This document shows, in pieces, positions 20,474 through 33,565 of a stretch of DNA of 64,000 nucleotides. The notes beneath the pieces are model-generated. The model was not told where the DNA came from. It did not search any database and saw only the letters and a program-made list of their open reading frames with translations. A program made the translations under genes and the position numbers. Each line of letters starts with the position of its first letter. Position 1 is the first letter of the stretch. This DNA is from Amorphophallus konjac (Eukaryota; Streptophyta; Magnoliopsida; Alismatales; Araceae), in the NCBI GenBank assembly GCA_022559845.1, contig CM040123.1, forward strand, positions 301,556,642 through 301,620,641. The letters run 5' to 3'.

Positions 20474-22855
20474 TCATTTCGATCTTGTAGGAACCCAAGC
20501 CGCCTTGGGTCCTGTATTGGCCCTAACAGGTGTTCTAAACAATCTTTTAGCAACATTGTCATCAAAATCCATCAAATAACAATTAGTCATGGAATGTCCA
20601 ATTCTACCACAATATCTACATAAGACAGCATATTTTCTGGTCCTATGATGCATATCAACAGCAGCTTGAGACCTATGAGTGTGAGCATGAAGTTTCCTGC
20701 TGTTCACATAGACATTTTGTTTCTTATTGTCTGACAACCAACATTCCGCAGACTTGTGACCTGACTTGCCATAGTTAAAACATGGAAAATTCACAGGTCT
20801 TTTGGCAGAGAATTTGAAAATTTTGTCATTAACATGGCCTCCTTAGACATGCCAACAGTCCTTGACTGTATGGCCATACTTCCCACACTCGAAGCACCTT
20901 AGGTGCTTGCCTCTTGAGTCATTGTTTCCCCATGAAGACCCAAGCCAGCACTCAACATCTTTATGACCACGTTTGTTACAGTTATAACAGATGATGTGTT
21001 GGTTTGAAGCACGCGTGTTTCTTTTGGGGTCATGATGATGATTTGTAAAAGATTTATCATGCATCATATCATCATTTTTCATTACACTGCAGTCATCCAT
21101 ATAATGACCATGCCTACCATAGTAATGACATGACACCTGTGATTTCCTGGCGGCATGGTTACTAACAGACTGACTAGATGCATGCGAATGAGTACATGAG
21201 GCATGAGCAGTGTGCATTGACCCTTCAAATTCAACTGAGCTAGCAGATTTTAGGGCATGAACAGGAACAGTCTTTACCTTCTTCGTTTGACCCTTCTTTT
21301 TCAATTTCTGATTATTCTTAACAATTTTTGTTTGTTTTTCATTTTTCTGGGCCTTGAACTGAAATACAGATGATGAAGGTGATTTCTAATTTTTATTTTG
21401 TTTTGGGGATTGATTTGTGGTACCGGCTACATCAGAATTTTGCACGAAAGTGGTGTATAGCTGGTTTCTAATAGTTTCCTTGACATCATAACTGCAACTT
21501 ATCCCCTTTCTTATATTATCATCCTCACCTTTCATGACAGCTTTCATTTTTCCTTTATTTTTAGCAGACTCGGATGCTGAGTTTTCCAGATCATGAATTT
21601 TATTTTCCAAAGAAGCAATGTGAAGTTCATAACTGGCTATCTCATGTTCACTGCAATTAACGCATTCGCTTAGAACTTTGTTTGCAGTTTTATACTTCTC
21701 AATTTCTTGTTCCAGATTACTCAAAATTTTTGATTCTTCGTCACAGACAATTTTTCCCTTTTCTACGGTGAGAAGTTTTTCGGACATACCAGTGTTTAAC
21801 CATTTTAATTTTTCAACTTCAGCTTTCAGTTCAATGTTTTCTTTGGTCAGCTTCTTAATTTCTTCACCACTTGATACAGAATCTAGTCTTTCAATTAATT
21901 CTTCTTCTCTTTCCTCCACTTTAATTTTCTCAGCAAGCAGATTTATGTGATCCTCTTTAGATGAAGCAATCAGTTTATTCAGCCATTCATTCTCACCATA
22001 AAGATCTTCATTGCATTCTTTTAGCAGAGAACAAGTGCTGCAAGCAGATTTTTCAATTGAGATATGTGAATTTTCCTTGTTAAAATCTTTTATTCTATCA
22101 GCAAGATTTTTATTGTTCTCATGTAATTCACTGCTCTCAACTCTCAACTTTTTCAGTTCAGAATTAATCTTTTCCAACTCTTCCAGTTTCATCATATGTT
22201 CATCGTTTTTTATCTTCAGCTGGTTTTCCAATTTTGAAACATCATTAGCAAATTTTTGATTTTCATTTTTCAATAGACATATTTGTTTCATGTTGGAGTG
22301 AACTTCAGACAGACAAGCATCATATGATTGATTTATTTTTAAGCAATTTTCACATGACGAACTCAAATCATTTTTATCAATTTTCTTTTTCATCTTCTTA
22401 TGCTGTTTTCTTAAATGGTCATGAGACTCAAGCAACTCATGGTATGCAGCAATCTAATCATCCAGGGTATAGTTCTCGAATATATTTACCTGATTATCAT
22501 CATGTTCTTCATCTTGATTGCTGCTATGTTCACTTCCTTGAGCCATCATGCATCGGTTATCATTTTTACAGCTGCCATCCTTCAGTTTGTTCAACATTTC
22601 TCTAGCAGACCTGCAAGATGAGACACATGAGATTAGTGCTTTGTCAATTGATGCTTTTATCAAGTTCAATGCTCTAGAATTGATGGAGTTTTTCAATTTA
22701 TCCTTCTCGGTCCATTTGGATTTATCTCTCGATAATTTGTGTGGACCGTGAGTCATTACCTTCCAAAGATCAGGATCGGTTGTCCTTACATACCGATGTA
22801 ACTTTTCTCGCCATAGATCAAAATCATCACCTCTGAAGATCGGTGGATGAGCCAT
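20474..22855 (-). pseudogene. gag: Sirevirus-like gag with coiled coil and five zinc-knuckle positions
   Basis: One frame of 794 codons from ATG at 22855-22853, broken only by three stops: TAG 22456-22454, TAG 21388-21386 and TAA 20845-20843. Residues 1-133 resemble the copia gag N-terminus (FRGDDFDLWREKL). Residues about 140-450 are Lys/Glu/Leu-rich with strong heptad character (coiled coil). Five CCHC-type positions follow near residues 575, 622, 653, 691 and 745: CHYYGRHGHYMDDC and CFNYGKSGHKSAEC have lost the second Cys to Tyr; CYNCNKRGHKDVEC, CFECGKYGHTVKDC and CRYCGRIGHSMTNC are intact. The frame ends AAWVPTRSK, as in many copia gags. The stops fit C-to-T decay of Gln codons. No pol follows. 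Confidence 0.83.
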
Positions 22856-23036
22856 CGAGAAATGACTTGATCAATTGAAGGAGATGAGAAAATCACCGGA
22901 ATCAACAGAGGTACAGCAAGACACCAATTCAGTGAGACTGAAGCACCGGAAACAACAAAACCAGACCCACTATGAAATGCACCACGGAAGTAGCCGGATC
23001 CTCTATAGATCGTTGGATCTGAATACACAAAGACGC

Positions 23037-23048
23037 GCTCTGATACCA
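23037..23048 (-). promoter_or_regulatory. Primer-binding site, initiator-Met tRNA type
   Basis: The minus strand reads TGGTATCAGAGC two bases after the LTR end CACCTATCA. It is typical of copia elements and fixes the minus orientation. Confidence 0.9.
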
Positions 23049-23050
23049 AC

Positions 23051-25687
23051 TGATAGGTGAGCTAGGCCCGGATTCAAAGGGGGGTGAATGAATCCCTCTT
23101 ATAAAAATTTCAATCAATTAAAACTACTAATTACGCCCAGTTAAAACTTGTGGAAAGGCAAAGACGAGGAAGCAATATGGGCAGGCAATTAGCACGAACT
23201 GGATGCTCTCTACGAAGGATGAGAAGATGACAGACAAACAAAATTTTAGAACTCTGCAGAATAGACTGATAATAAGAACAGACTTCACGAAACTCACACG
23301 AGACCTATATCAAACGTGCGGTATGCAAATGGAACACTCGCTAGATTGGAAGAACAAATTAATCGGCCTAAACATACATCTAGCGAGAGCAGATGAGACA
23401 ATCAAACCACAGTGCACAAGGCAATTTTAAGGTGGTTCAGTCTGCAACCCGCAGACCTACGTCCACCCCACACTCCAACTAGAGTGTGGCTTCCGCTGAT
23501 ACACAGCTTAACGGCTGGGCCTCACAGCTTGCCTACATCCGCTGACGAACAGCTTGAACAGCTGGACATTACAGCTTCGCCAACCGCTGACTCACAGCTT
23601 GACCCGCTGGGCGTTACAGCTTAGCCGACCAGAGGATACCACACCTCTGCAACCGATGGGGCTTACAGCTTAACCCGTCCAGAGGAATCCTCCTCTACCC
23701 GCTGAGCATCACAGCCTGCTCTGCTAACAAACAGCTTGAAAGAAAAGTAAAATGAAAACAGACGACAAGAAGCAACAACGACTGAAAGCTGTAAATAATG
23801 AAGTGCAGATGTGGCTCTCAAGGAGCTGACTGGCCTGGATTTGATCCACGGTCCAGTAGAGCAAATCTTCAGTGAACTTCTTCTTCTCTTCAATCTCTCT
23901 CTTTCTTTCTCTTTTTCTTTCTTCTTCTTCTTTGTTTATTTTCTTCTCTGCTACTCTCTCTCTCTTTTTCTCTCTTGAACTCTCTCTTCTTCTGCTCTCT
24001 GATAATTCTTCTTGATCTTTCCCCGGGAGTGTTGTCTCTGATTGACTTGTAGAAGGGTGGCTTATATACTTCCTCAGACTGAAGATGCGCGCTCATGCCC
24101 TAGGCGTGTGGAGATAACACTCCCGCCTGGAAGCTTCAGGAGACCCTTTCCACTTGTCAGAATCTGGATGAATAAGGATCCACGTGGCAGCATCTATGAA
24201 TGAGGATGTTCATTGGATCACGTGCCCTTCTTAAGGAACACGAGTTGTTGACCTGTTGCATAGGTGACTTTTAGTTAAGTATAAAAGATGCACAGACCTT
24301 ACCATAGCACCATGTATGGACCTGGGATGCATTATGCTAAGCATGCATATACTTGAACAGAAACAAGTATAAACTTGGGCTGGCTAGCAAGGACAAACAG
24401 GCATCGACTCTAGAATGCATGCAACGCAACTAGCATTGACCTTAATGCAGTCAAACACACGATAGCACAGACATTGTATTTGGTAAGAAGGAATCTACAC
24501 CGAGAATGAATGTCCAAACAGAGCAATGCACTGACTTTGATGAATCATGCACGGACTTGATATGAGTCCAGAGCTAAGAGATGCATAGACTACGTGTGTG
24601 CATAAGCAATGAATGCATTGACTTGGTGTGTGCAAAGTTCAGACACTTCACGGACATAAAATGCCAGAACCTATCTTGCACAGACTTTATGCAATCATGC
24701 ACTGACATCATTTTGCATATGTAAGATGTGCACGAACTTTGGGTATGCACGGTACAAAAAGACGCACAGACATGCCACCGAAGAATGTACCGACTTTGTG
24801 TGCATAGTACAAAAGTTGCACCGACTTGATGTGGAATATATGTAAAGTATGCACAGACTTATATGCTCGCAGCAACTAAAGTTGCACAGACCTGGTTAGT
24901 ACAAGGTAAACTTGCACCGACTATCAGATTGCATGATAAGCAAGTTGCACCGAGTTTGATTTCGCATAACCCAAATGTGCACCGGCTTTTCTCTTTGAAT
25001 GTGACAGAAAACATGCACTGACTTTGATCATGCAAGAAAACATGCACTGAGTATGTATGCTTATGTAAAACCTACACCGACTATGTATGTTCGCAGCGCA
25101 GCCCAAAAACATGCACCGAGTATGGCTTGGCTTAAACAAAGTATGCACCGAGTATGGTTTGACTTAGACAAAGTATGCACCAAGTGTGTATGCCTTAGAC
25201 ACAAACAAGACACTAAGTGAAATGCAGACTTGCACCGACTTGGCATGAGCGAAAGGAAGAACATGCACCGACTAATGGCCAGCATGAACCACAATTATGA
25301 TATGCACAGGCCTAGACAATTAACCATGCTCTGACTTAAGGTTCATGCAGTAAACATATGCACGGACTTAGCTTGTTCAAGATGAGAGTATGCACCATGA
25401 AGACATGCAGTCTAAGCAAAATTCTGTACTGACCTTGTATATCACAAGGCAATACACATCATGCAACAAGACACGGTTTGCACTAAGTATATGTATGCAT
25501 GCAGTAGCAAGATTATGCACTGACCTATGCGGGATGAAAACGTGCACCGAGAGCATATGCAGAACAAGCACTAGATCACTCATGCATTCTTATGTGGTGA
25601 CTCATTATGTTGCTCTCATCAAAATAATGTGGTGACTCAGTATGTTGCTATCATCAAAACATCACACCATCATTAGAGCACAAGGGA
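23051..25687 (-). repeat. 5' LTR of Sirevirus-like element, missing its first seven bases
   Basis: Matches the 3' LTR with no indel, but stops at CACAAGGGA (25687). The terminal CACAACA of the partner LTR (18148-18154) is absent and the TRIM sequence starts instead. It carries the same TATA box (24061-24068) and TGCACCGACT array (about 24280-25555). Confidence 0.93.
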
Positions 25688-25692
25688 TACCA

Positions 25693-26232
25693 GTTTATAG
25701 GATCAAGCCCCTACCGTTGCGCTAAAAGCTCGAGCCGGTAGCGAAGGCGGAACCTTATTTCCTTATGGTAGTGCAGAACCCCACACTATCGTGCTGTGGG
25801 TGGACATGAGGGGCTTCGCACATGGACCCCATAATCCATGCGGCGGGTTGGGCTGTCAAGCGCCGATGCATCACGTGGGTCCCATACCCCACGTGGAGCA
25901 ACAAATCACAAGGGAGACGCTGGAAAATCCAACAATCTCCCCCCTAGCAACACCCGGGGGATTTGAACCCGCGACCTCGCTCTGATACCAGTTTATAGGA
26001 TCAAGCCCCTACCATTGCGCTAAAAGCTCGAGCTGGTAGCGAAGGCGGAACCTTATTTCCTTATGGCAGCGCAGAACCCCACACTATTGTGCTATGGGTG
26101 GACATGAGGGGCTTCGCACATGGACCCCATAATCCATGCAGTGGGTTGGGCTGTCAAGCGCCGATGCACCACGTGGGTCCCATATCCCACGTGGAGCAAC
26201 AAATCACATGGGAGACGCTGAAAAATCTAACA
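25693..26232 (-). mobile_element. TRIM/SMART-like miniature LTR element
   Basis: Two direct 242-bp repeats (25693-25934 and 25991-26232, offset 298, about 13 differences, 94.6%) flank a 56-bp core. On the minus strand the core is a PBS (TGGTATCAGAGC, 25990-25979), a stretch reading GCGGGTTCAAATCCC, and a PPT (GGGGGGAGAT) directly before the second repeat, which begins TGTTGGATTTTCC. PBS, PPT and terminal repeats with no coding capacity define a TRIM. The innermost bases are unsettled because GATACCA follows both copies. Confidence 0.83.
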
Positions 26233-27882
26233 CTTTCCTACCCCGGGGTGCCGTGCGTCATCATTTCATGCCCCGAGGTGTCCGTATGTGACATGGTTCA
26301 GCGGAAGAGGTGTCCGCGTGATTCTCTATGATCTGGAATTTATGTATAGTTATCATGGGCCATCCCTGTGGGATTTAGGTATTGTGGGAGTGTTCTTCCC
26401 CATGTGGGTTATCGATAGTAGAGGTCCGTTCCCGCGTAAGTTTAGAAGGCCGACGTTCACTGGTTCCCGCTACTGGCCTTAGGCGGTTTACCTGTACTGG
26501 GCTATGCCACTTCATGGTTTCAAGTGTGTGTGAGTTGGACCTTCTTCCGAGCAGTACTATGCTGGCACAGCTTACTGAGGTTCATGCACGTACCGACTAG
26601 GCCAAGAGTGTTACTCACTGAGTGCCAACACGTTCCGACCGTGTGGTCAAGGGTTGTTCCCGATGTGATGGTTTTTAAGCTGGTTACCATAGGGCCCCTT
26701 GCCTTTGCAGCTAGTGTCTGGCTCGGGGGGAAACCAACTAGAGGACCCGACTTAGAGCAGATGGTTTATGTGTGCACATGTGGTTAGGGCAGTGGACCCA
26801 CGCTGACAGGCGTGACCCCATCTAGTCCTTGTGTTGTTAGGACTCTCCCTCACTCTCTGGGAGAGGCAGGCAGGCGTGAGCGTAGTGGGCGGTGTAAGGC
26901 ATTCGGGATGCATCCAACCCAGTCCCTTGCTTCCCTCTCTGGGAGAGGTGGCCAGGCCAGGGAGAGTCGGCGTGATGTAAGATGTCAGTGGATGCATCCG
27001 ACCGATGCTAGTGAGTGAGTACTTCAGACACCCCTTGGTTTAGTTACCGACCGTGAGCTGTGGTTCTCCGGAGTAGGGGTGGTGTGTTCTGACCAGGTGA
27101 CTTTAGTCTGACTTCTCGACGCGAGGTTGAGGCTTTCCCGACAGTGTTGTCATGGTTCTCCTGGTAGCTAGGATATGATGTTTCGGCGGCGTGGTTTCCA
27201 TGGTGGCTCCCGTCCGTGAGGACCATTCGTACGTTAGAGGCTTTGTAGGTTCCTTCGGCAGTGAGACCGTGACCTTTCTTAGATCTGCGGTTCAATCTCG
27301 AGATCGTGGTTCCCTTGTGAGGGTAGGAGTAGTGTAGAGACTCCGTAGTTTTGCCATTTTAACTGTTCTATCGTGTTAAACATTGTCGTTGTTATTGTCG
27401 ATATTATTGTTGCTTTGCCTCTACTGCTGCTCTCCTTTACTATTGTTATTTCTGCTGCTGTTATTGTTACCGCTTTCATTGTGGTAGGCATCTGCGGGAC
27501 CCCTACTGAGTCAATGAGATGACGCTCACTCCCTGCTTTTTCAAGTGCATCACTTCTCCTCGAGGTGTGCATCTCGATCGGAGGACTTTTAGTAGCCAGC
27601 TCGCCAGTGCCGGGGTATGTCCCGTGGTAGTGTACATTTCTTTTCTTGTTGACTATACCTGTGGACTGGACTCTATAGTTATATTAAATTGTTATAAACT
27701 GTTAATTTTATTTCTACTTCTTAATTATTAATTTTGTAATTTATTTCCTACTTTTGTTTAGAATTCCAAAGCATACCCACACCATACCACTTAACCCTAC
27801 CGAGCTTCCCAGCTCGTGGGTGGGGGCGTAGGATCCGAATGGTATCGGGTTTGACTCGGTATACGGATCTTGGGTCGTTACA
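26233..27882 (+). repeat. N1 5' LTR, second fragment
   Basis: Starts with the CTTTC duplication and matches the N1 3' LTR from about 62899 to the window end (for example TATGTGACATGGTTC, TTATCATGGGCCATCCCTGT). It ends GGATCTTGGGTCGTTACA at 27882. Conserved GGGACCCCTACTGAG lies near 27496. Open frames here show no domain. Confidence 0.82.
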
Positions 27883-27884
27883 AA

Positions 27885-27895
27885 TGGTATCAGAG
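27885..27895 (+). promoter_or_regulatory. N1 primer-binding site, initiator-Met tRNA type
   Basis: TGGTATCAGAG two bases after the LTR end. It sets N1 in plus orientation. Confidence 0.85.
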
Positions 27896-27999
27896 TGCGG
27901 TTGTAGAGATGCATGGGAATTCGAAACATTTGCAGTGACTAAGAGTCTAGAGAGTCCAGTACAGTCATTGACTGGCACAGGGTGTTTTGTCTTATTCAC

Positions 28000-30900
28000 T
28001 GTGACGACCTAGGGTCCGGATACCGGGTAAACCCGATAACACTTGGATCCTACGAGGCCTCCCAAGAGCGGTAAAGCTCCGAAGGGATAAAAGGAGTGTG
28101 TGGAGTACATTGAAGTCCCAGATAAAGCAGTAAGTAATTAATATTTAATGATCAGGTTTGCTAAAGTTGTAGAAATAAAATTACTTTTTCCATTAACAAT
28201 TTAAATTAACAGAGTACAGTCCAAATTAAAGACAAGTACCGTCCAACAGGAAAGAGAATGTACTCTCAAGTCGGGGGAAGCCCGACGTAGGTAACGCTGG
28301 CAACATTGGCAACTACGAACTGATGCACCGCGCCACGAACCACGAGGAAGAAGAAGACCACACCTAAAAAATAGGGGTGAGCCTCGTGTCACTGGCTCAG
28401 TAGGGGTCCCGCAGATCCCTACTGGAAACAACGCAGTAGCACGCTAAACGACAGCGCTAAATAGTAAAGCAGGAACAGAAGTAACAGCAGTACTAAACTA
28501 CAACAGTAAAGCTGTAAAAAGCAAGAGTAAGAACAACTAAAGGAAAGACTAAAGCCGTAACAAGAAAACACGGCAGCCGATCGAACCACGGCTCTCTAAG
28601 CTACGCCGAACAACAACAGAAAGACGAACCCCGATCTTATAAAGTCGGGCGTTACCGATCCGTCGTTCAACGCACTAGCTCCAAAGTTGAAGCCTACCAA
28701 GATAGGTAAAAGCTCTATAAAAGACCTACACGGTCAAAGGTACGAACATACACGAACTCACGTCATGTACGCTACACAAGATTGGACCTCGAGTAAAGCC
28801 ACACACACAGGCTACTTGGAAACCAATAACGAAAACGCAAGTCACAAGAGTTATGTGTCAAGTGACAGAAGCACCTCCTCACTAGAAGAACAGCCAGATG
28901 CGTCCACTGACGTCTTACGCTGCGCCTCAGGTATCTCCCACACACCGAGAACGGTGGTAACTGAGACACGCACAGACCCAAGTACAAGGAACACTAGTAC
29001 CTAGTACAAGGAGCAACAGAACTACAGTAACGAGTGACTAGTCAGGGTCACGCCCGTCGGCACTTGTCCAAACACCCCCGACCACGTGTGCACACACAAG
29101 CTCAATGCCTTGAGCCAAGCCTCTAGCTAGCTTCCCCCCCCCCCCAGTAGGATGCTACCGCAAGGCAAGGGGGTCCATGGAAACTAGCTTAAAAATCGTA
29201 TATCGGGAACTCACCCCGCAACCACTCCTAGGTGGGCCGACACACAGGAAAGTGTCGCTGGGCTACAACTAGTGGAGGCTCACTAGACATACAGAGACTC
29301 CAAAACACTAGTTCTGAAGTACAGATAAACTAAGCATGCACTATCCCACGTACTACGAAGCACCAAGCACGAGACACAAGGTAGCATACCTGACTGCCAC
29401 CAGACTCAGGACAGATAGCTAGACCTGTCGACACAACGATCCTTCAGTCACAAGACTCGGGGTAAAGATCATCGCACAAAAGCGGTAACATGCCGCCAAT
29501 CAGCCTAATCCCTAAGCCAAAATCATGGTAAAGCACTAATAAAGGAAACGGCACAGGACAGTCAGATCCACACATCCGCATGACACAAATCACGGAGACA
29601 TGAGAGATCACCAAGACCCTCAAAGCACTTGGACATGCAAACCGAGGTAAGACAGTATCTCAAGGCATCCAAAACCATGTCTCGATCTGTACAGGATCAC
29701 CAAGACATTCACGAGGTCACATGTCAACCACTGGATCACACCGGGTTGACCAGAAACCAATAATGACCCTCAAGCAGTATGGAACACTACTCGATATAAT
29801 GGCACTCCTCGGCCATCCCACAACATGGTCATTCCACATAGGATATCCAAGACATCCACGGGACGACGGGCAAACCACAAGGATAAGCCAAGATAATTGG
29901 AGGCCAAAATAATGGAAAACAGAAAGCATAGGGGCATGCGGTCTATCACAGGGCCGCCAGACGACCATAGCGGTCATCAACGTGGCCACTAGACCTAGTC
30001 AACCCTAAACCGACTTAAACCAGTCAAACTAGCTTAGCGGTCTCCTAAGGGGCCGCCAAGGACACTATGCGGTCAAGGCTAGGACCGCTAGCCCGAACCG
30101 ACATAAAAACCATTGAACTGACATAAACAGGGCCTAGCAGTCGCACAAAGGGCCGCCAAGGTCAGCCTTGCGGTCTATCACGTGATCGCTTGGCCGAACC
30201 GACACATCACACGGAGTCTAGCGGTCCCCAATAGACCGTTTCACAAGGCTTAGCGGTCCTCCAATGGGCCGCTAGCCAACCCAAACGGTCTATCGCATGA
30301 CCGCTAAGACCCTAACCGACATCAAACCAAACGGTCACCCCTGGACCGTTTAAGGCACCCAAACGGTCACTGTTACGACCGCTAAGGCATTACGGCGAGT
30401 AAAACAAAGGAATGGCCAAATCCGACCTTTCCACCCCCCATTCACCCTAAAACGAAGGGGAAACAACCCTAATGGTGATGCACGCCTTCCACAGACTAGA
30501 AGGGATCCAAACGACACCAAAAATACAGGAAATGGGCAATTCCACCGAATCGACCCAAAATGAGTCACATGGGTTCCCGGACTCATACCGGTCCCAAATG
30601 ACAACCAATCACAACGAAACCAGCGGGAATGGAATGCTAACATGCCAGGGATTGAAATAACACTAATCAGGCTAGAAATCGTCGTCGAGAAAGGTGAACT
30701 CGTCTCACACCCCCCAAAGCATGCTTCACCCAAAATAAGGCAGAACCCGCTGGTTCTCGCGCCGTTTAGCTCGAAATCACGGGGGAACGCAGAACAAGAG
30801 TAGGGCGTCCATCTCCCTACCTTCACCGAAGTTATAGCGCGCCGAAGTGACTAAACCGCGTCGAAAACCATCTCACGAACGAAACCACACCGGCTTTGAA

Positions 30901-31376
30901 TCCACCGAGGGATCGCGCCAACGCCACGCTCCATCCATCGCCCCATCACGCTCCAGATCAACTCCACGACATCCATGTCTCGTCTACCTCGCCACGGTCG
31001 CACGCCCCGCGGAGAGAGGAGAAGAGAGGAGAGAGAACGAGAGAGAGGAAATGAGCGACGGTGAGGAGAGAGGAAGGAGAAAGAAGAAGAAATAGAAAAG
31101 GAAAATTAGGAATTTCCAAATTTTCAAAAAATCCAATTGTTAGCCCGAAAATGCACTAATTCAGAAAAATACGGAAAAATAGTCTAAACGATCCTCTTAA
31201 GGAGCACAACGCAACTGTAGCATCCTCGAGTCGATGAACTCAATAATAAACTCTCCACTGGGTTCCGTAACTTGTACGAAAGAAAAACCCGCGTAGATCG
31301 TAAAACTCAACTCAGGACCTACAAAAGTGATCCGAAAGCTCTCTAATAAAAGATCCGAAAGACCAAAGATATTACA
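28000..31376 (-). repeat. 3' LTR of N2 (3377 bp)
   Basis: Plus-strand ends TGTGACGACC and GATATTACA. It carries the LTR-family motif CACTGGCTCAGTAGGGGTCCC near 28390. A GCGGTC/GACCGC array lies at about 29937-30390. It is 534 bp longer than its partner, mainly because of the segment about 29655-30176. Open frames near 30350-31095 have no recognisable domain. Confidence 0.9.
29937..30390. repeat. GCGGTC / GACCGC half-site array in N2 LTR
   Basis: About 15 paired half-sites ((A)GCGGTC, GACCGCT, ACGGTC, GGCCGC) with variable 5-25 base spacers. The partner LTR keeps only the last part (about 41670-41885). Confidence 0.82.
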
Positions 31377-31420
31377 GTCCTCCCCCCTTACAGGAATTTC
31401 ATCCTCGAAATTCAAGGAGC
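31377..31420 (-). promoter_or_regulatory. N2 PPT and pol C-terminal tail
   Basis: The minus strand reads TAAGGGGGGAGGAC directly before the LTR. The preceding codons give NFEDEIPVRGEDC, the usual end of Del/Tekay pol, matching NFEDEIFIRGKDC in N1. Everything else of pol is missing. Confidence 0.72.
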
Positions 31421-32681
31421 TAATAAATGGACAAGGGAAGAACAACTGAAACGCTGGCTACGCTCTCCAAGCATCAGCCAAACCTCAAAACATAAAACAC
31501 GATAACACGATTCTCGAAAAACATAATTCAGAGGAACACTGCCAGACCATAATCACAAGCACACGCTCTGGATCTTAAGGCGCATCGATCCAAAGAACAA
31601 ACACGGCACCCAAGTGAACACAAGTTCGACACCTATGAAACAAGGCAACGTCACTTACGTCTCACCGAGAAAGGAGACACGACTCATGCCACGAAAAATA
31701 GCTACTGATAACACACGGCAGACACAGCAAGCATCAGCTTAAACAAGGTAACATAGTCCTCTCAGCTGACAGCTCCAACACATCATCGGCCTCTGCGCCA
31801 AGAATAACAACGAAACTGGCACACAGAATGTCAACGACAGCACTGGACCACGAGCAGAATCAAGTCAGTCCTCACTCAGACATTACATCTGATTCGAGTC
31901 GCATGTCAACTCTACCATGACAGAAGAGTACAACAAAACCAACTGACAAGACCTCGGTCCACATAATGCCAAATCAGACTCACAGGGAACTCCTCCCAAG
32001 TTGAACACAACCACCACAACAGCAACAACACCTGCAGAATCTCGACTCTGTTCTCAACACAGAACCACAGGACACGAGTGCAAGATGGGTCACATCAAAG
32101 CACAATTACAGCTGAACACACGGCTAACATATACAAGTCACACTGCGAGCAGCTCACCAACAAGTACCCACAACAACAGTAACATTAATCTCTGAGAACG
32201 CACCTCAAGGACCACGATTATGTCCCGAGAGCACAACATCCAAGAAAAATATAGAAGAAGAAAAGGGTACTCGACCAGCAAACATGCCGACAGATTTCCC
32301 TAATCCTCACAACATGTCAGTGCCAACAATCACAATGCCTCCCGTAATGGCACGGCAACCAACAGCATCAAGGCACTCATAGCCAAGATGACAATACACC
32401 GAGGGAACAAACCTCTCAACCGGTCAGAATCTTCCAACCAAACGATCCTCGACCAGTGGGTTATCAGCCCACACGCTTCCGCTGCACACTCAACACAACG
32501 CACGCAGGCTTCAAGGATAACTCGGCATCCGCATCTCAGCACACACTCGGCACCATCATAATTCACAAACTGCAATATACCACATCTCGATTATCGATCA
32601 TGCTAACAGCCGATCACAAGTCGCCAAAGTGCATACCATGAAGAGTACCAGCTTCAGCACAAAGGACAAAGGAACGCTAAT
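31421..32681 (-). other. N2 internal region, 3' part
   Basis: About 1.26 kb of unique sequence. No protein domain in any frame and no repeat noticed. Probably decayed pol or replacement spacer of a LARD-like element. Confidence 0.5.
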
Positions 32682-33565
32682 CTCAGTGTCACGCCCCGAA
32701 CCGATAGCAGCGGAACGTGTCGTTTGCTCGGAACGTGACAGTTAAACAGTCGTGAATGATCAAGAGCAATCGCACGAGACTAAATAATTTGGAACAACAA
32801 TAACAATTTTATTTCAAATATAAGTCTCTTACAAATTTAAATTCCAAACTTGAAGACTCAACTACATCATAATGGAAAGAAAAGGACCAAAGACACACTA
32901 GCGAACTTAGACAAGGCAACTAATAGGAAATACTATCTAGACTCAAGAAAGATAAAAGACATGGGTTCACTAATTTTCAGAGCTCTCTTACACACTTGTC
33001 CCTCCCGTTTAAGTCACGGCCACGCTAGCCACTTGATTACCTGAAAAACATTAAAATAGGCTGGATGAGCGAAACGCTCAGTAGGAATTATATCTCAAGA
33101 ACAAGTAATTGGTTTAAGTAATTATATTTTTCACATGTAAATATAGGTAAGAATATGCATGTAGAATTAACCGAGCAAGTGAAACAAAACTAGCAGGAGA
33201 TTAACAATGATATGCAAAACTTCCAAGCGAGTCTTAAACAAGAGATATTCATGAGAGAATTTATCAATTATTGGCTATTTTACGCAAGTACTTGCCCATT
33301 CTGAGCCATGCTAGTTGAGTCACGCACGCAAGTAATATCAAGTAATGTCACGAAAAGAGAGAGTGAGTGTGGAATGGCAAAGATCCAACTAGTCATGCAC
33401 TTCGGTGCAATGCCAGACACCGTGATCAATTTAGCTCCCATGGGCACAAGTACTTTCAGGTGCTCCTCCCAGGACCAGATCGGACCCCATATGCACAGCA
33501 TTTAAAGATAGATCTAGTCATCTACTATAGTTTATAGCCAATAAGGAGTTTCTAAGAATAAGCTT

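Larger units (their letters stand above)
15511..26232 (-). mobile_element. Composite insertion: gag-only Sirevirus-like element joined to TRIM-like element
   Basis: The 10,722-bp block is flanked by the 5-bp duplication CTTTC (15506-15510 and 26233-26237), and the uninterrupted target is visible in the N1 3' LTR near 62898. The left end is the Sirevirus-like LTR terminus TGATAGG; the right end is the TRIM LTR terminus CTAACA. So a single TSD encloses two different elements. The junction (25687-25693) lacks the last seven bases of the Sirevirus-like LTR. Confidence 0.82.

Noticed and set aside
25687..26232. Simple tandem duplication
   Set aside because: The two 242-bp repeats are separated by a PBS and a PPT in the correct order, which fits a TRIM rather than a local duplication.
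27885..27895. tRNA gene fragment
   Set aside because: TGGTATCAGAG here (and at 23037, 25979, 40014) is complementary to a tRNA 3' end and abuts an LTR, so it is a primer-binding site.
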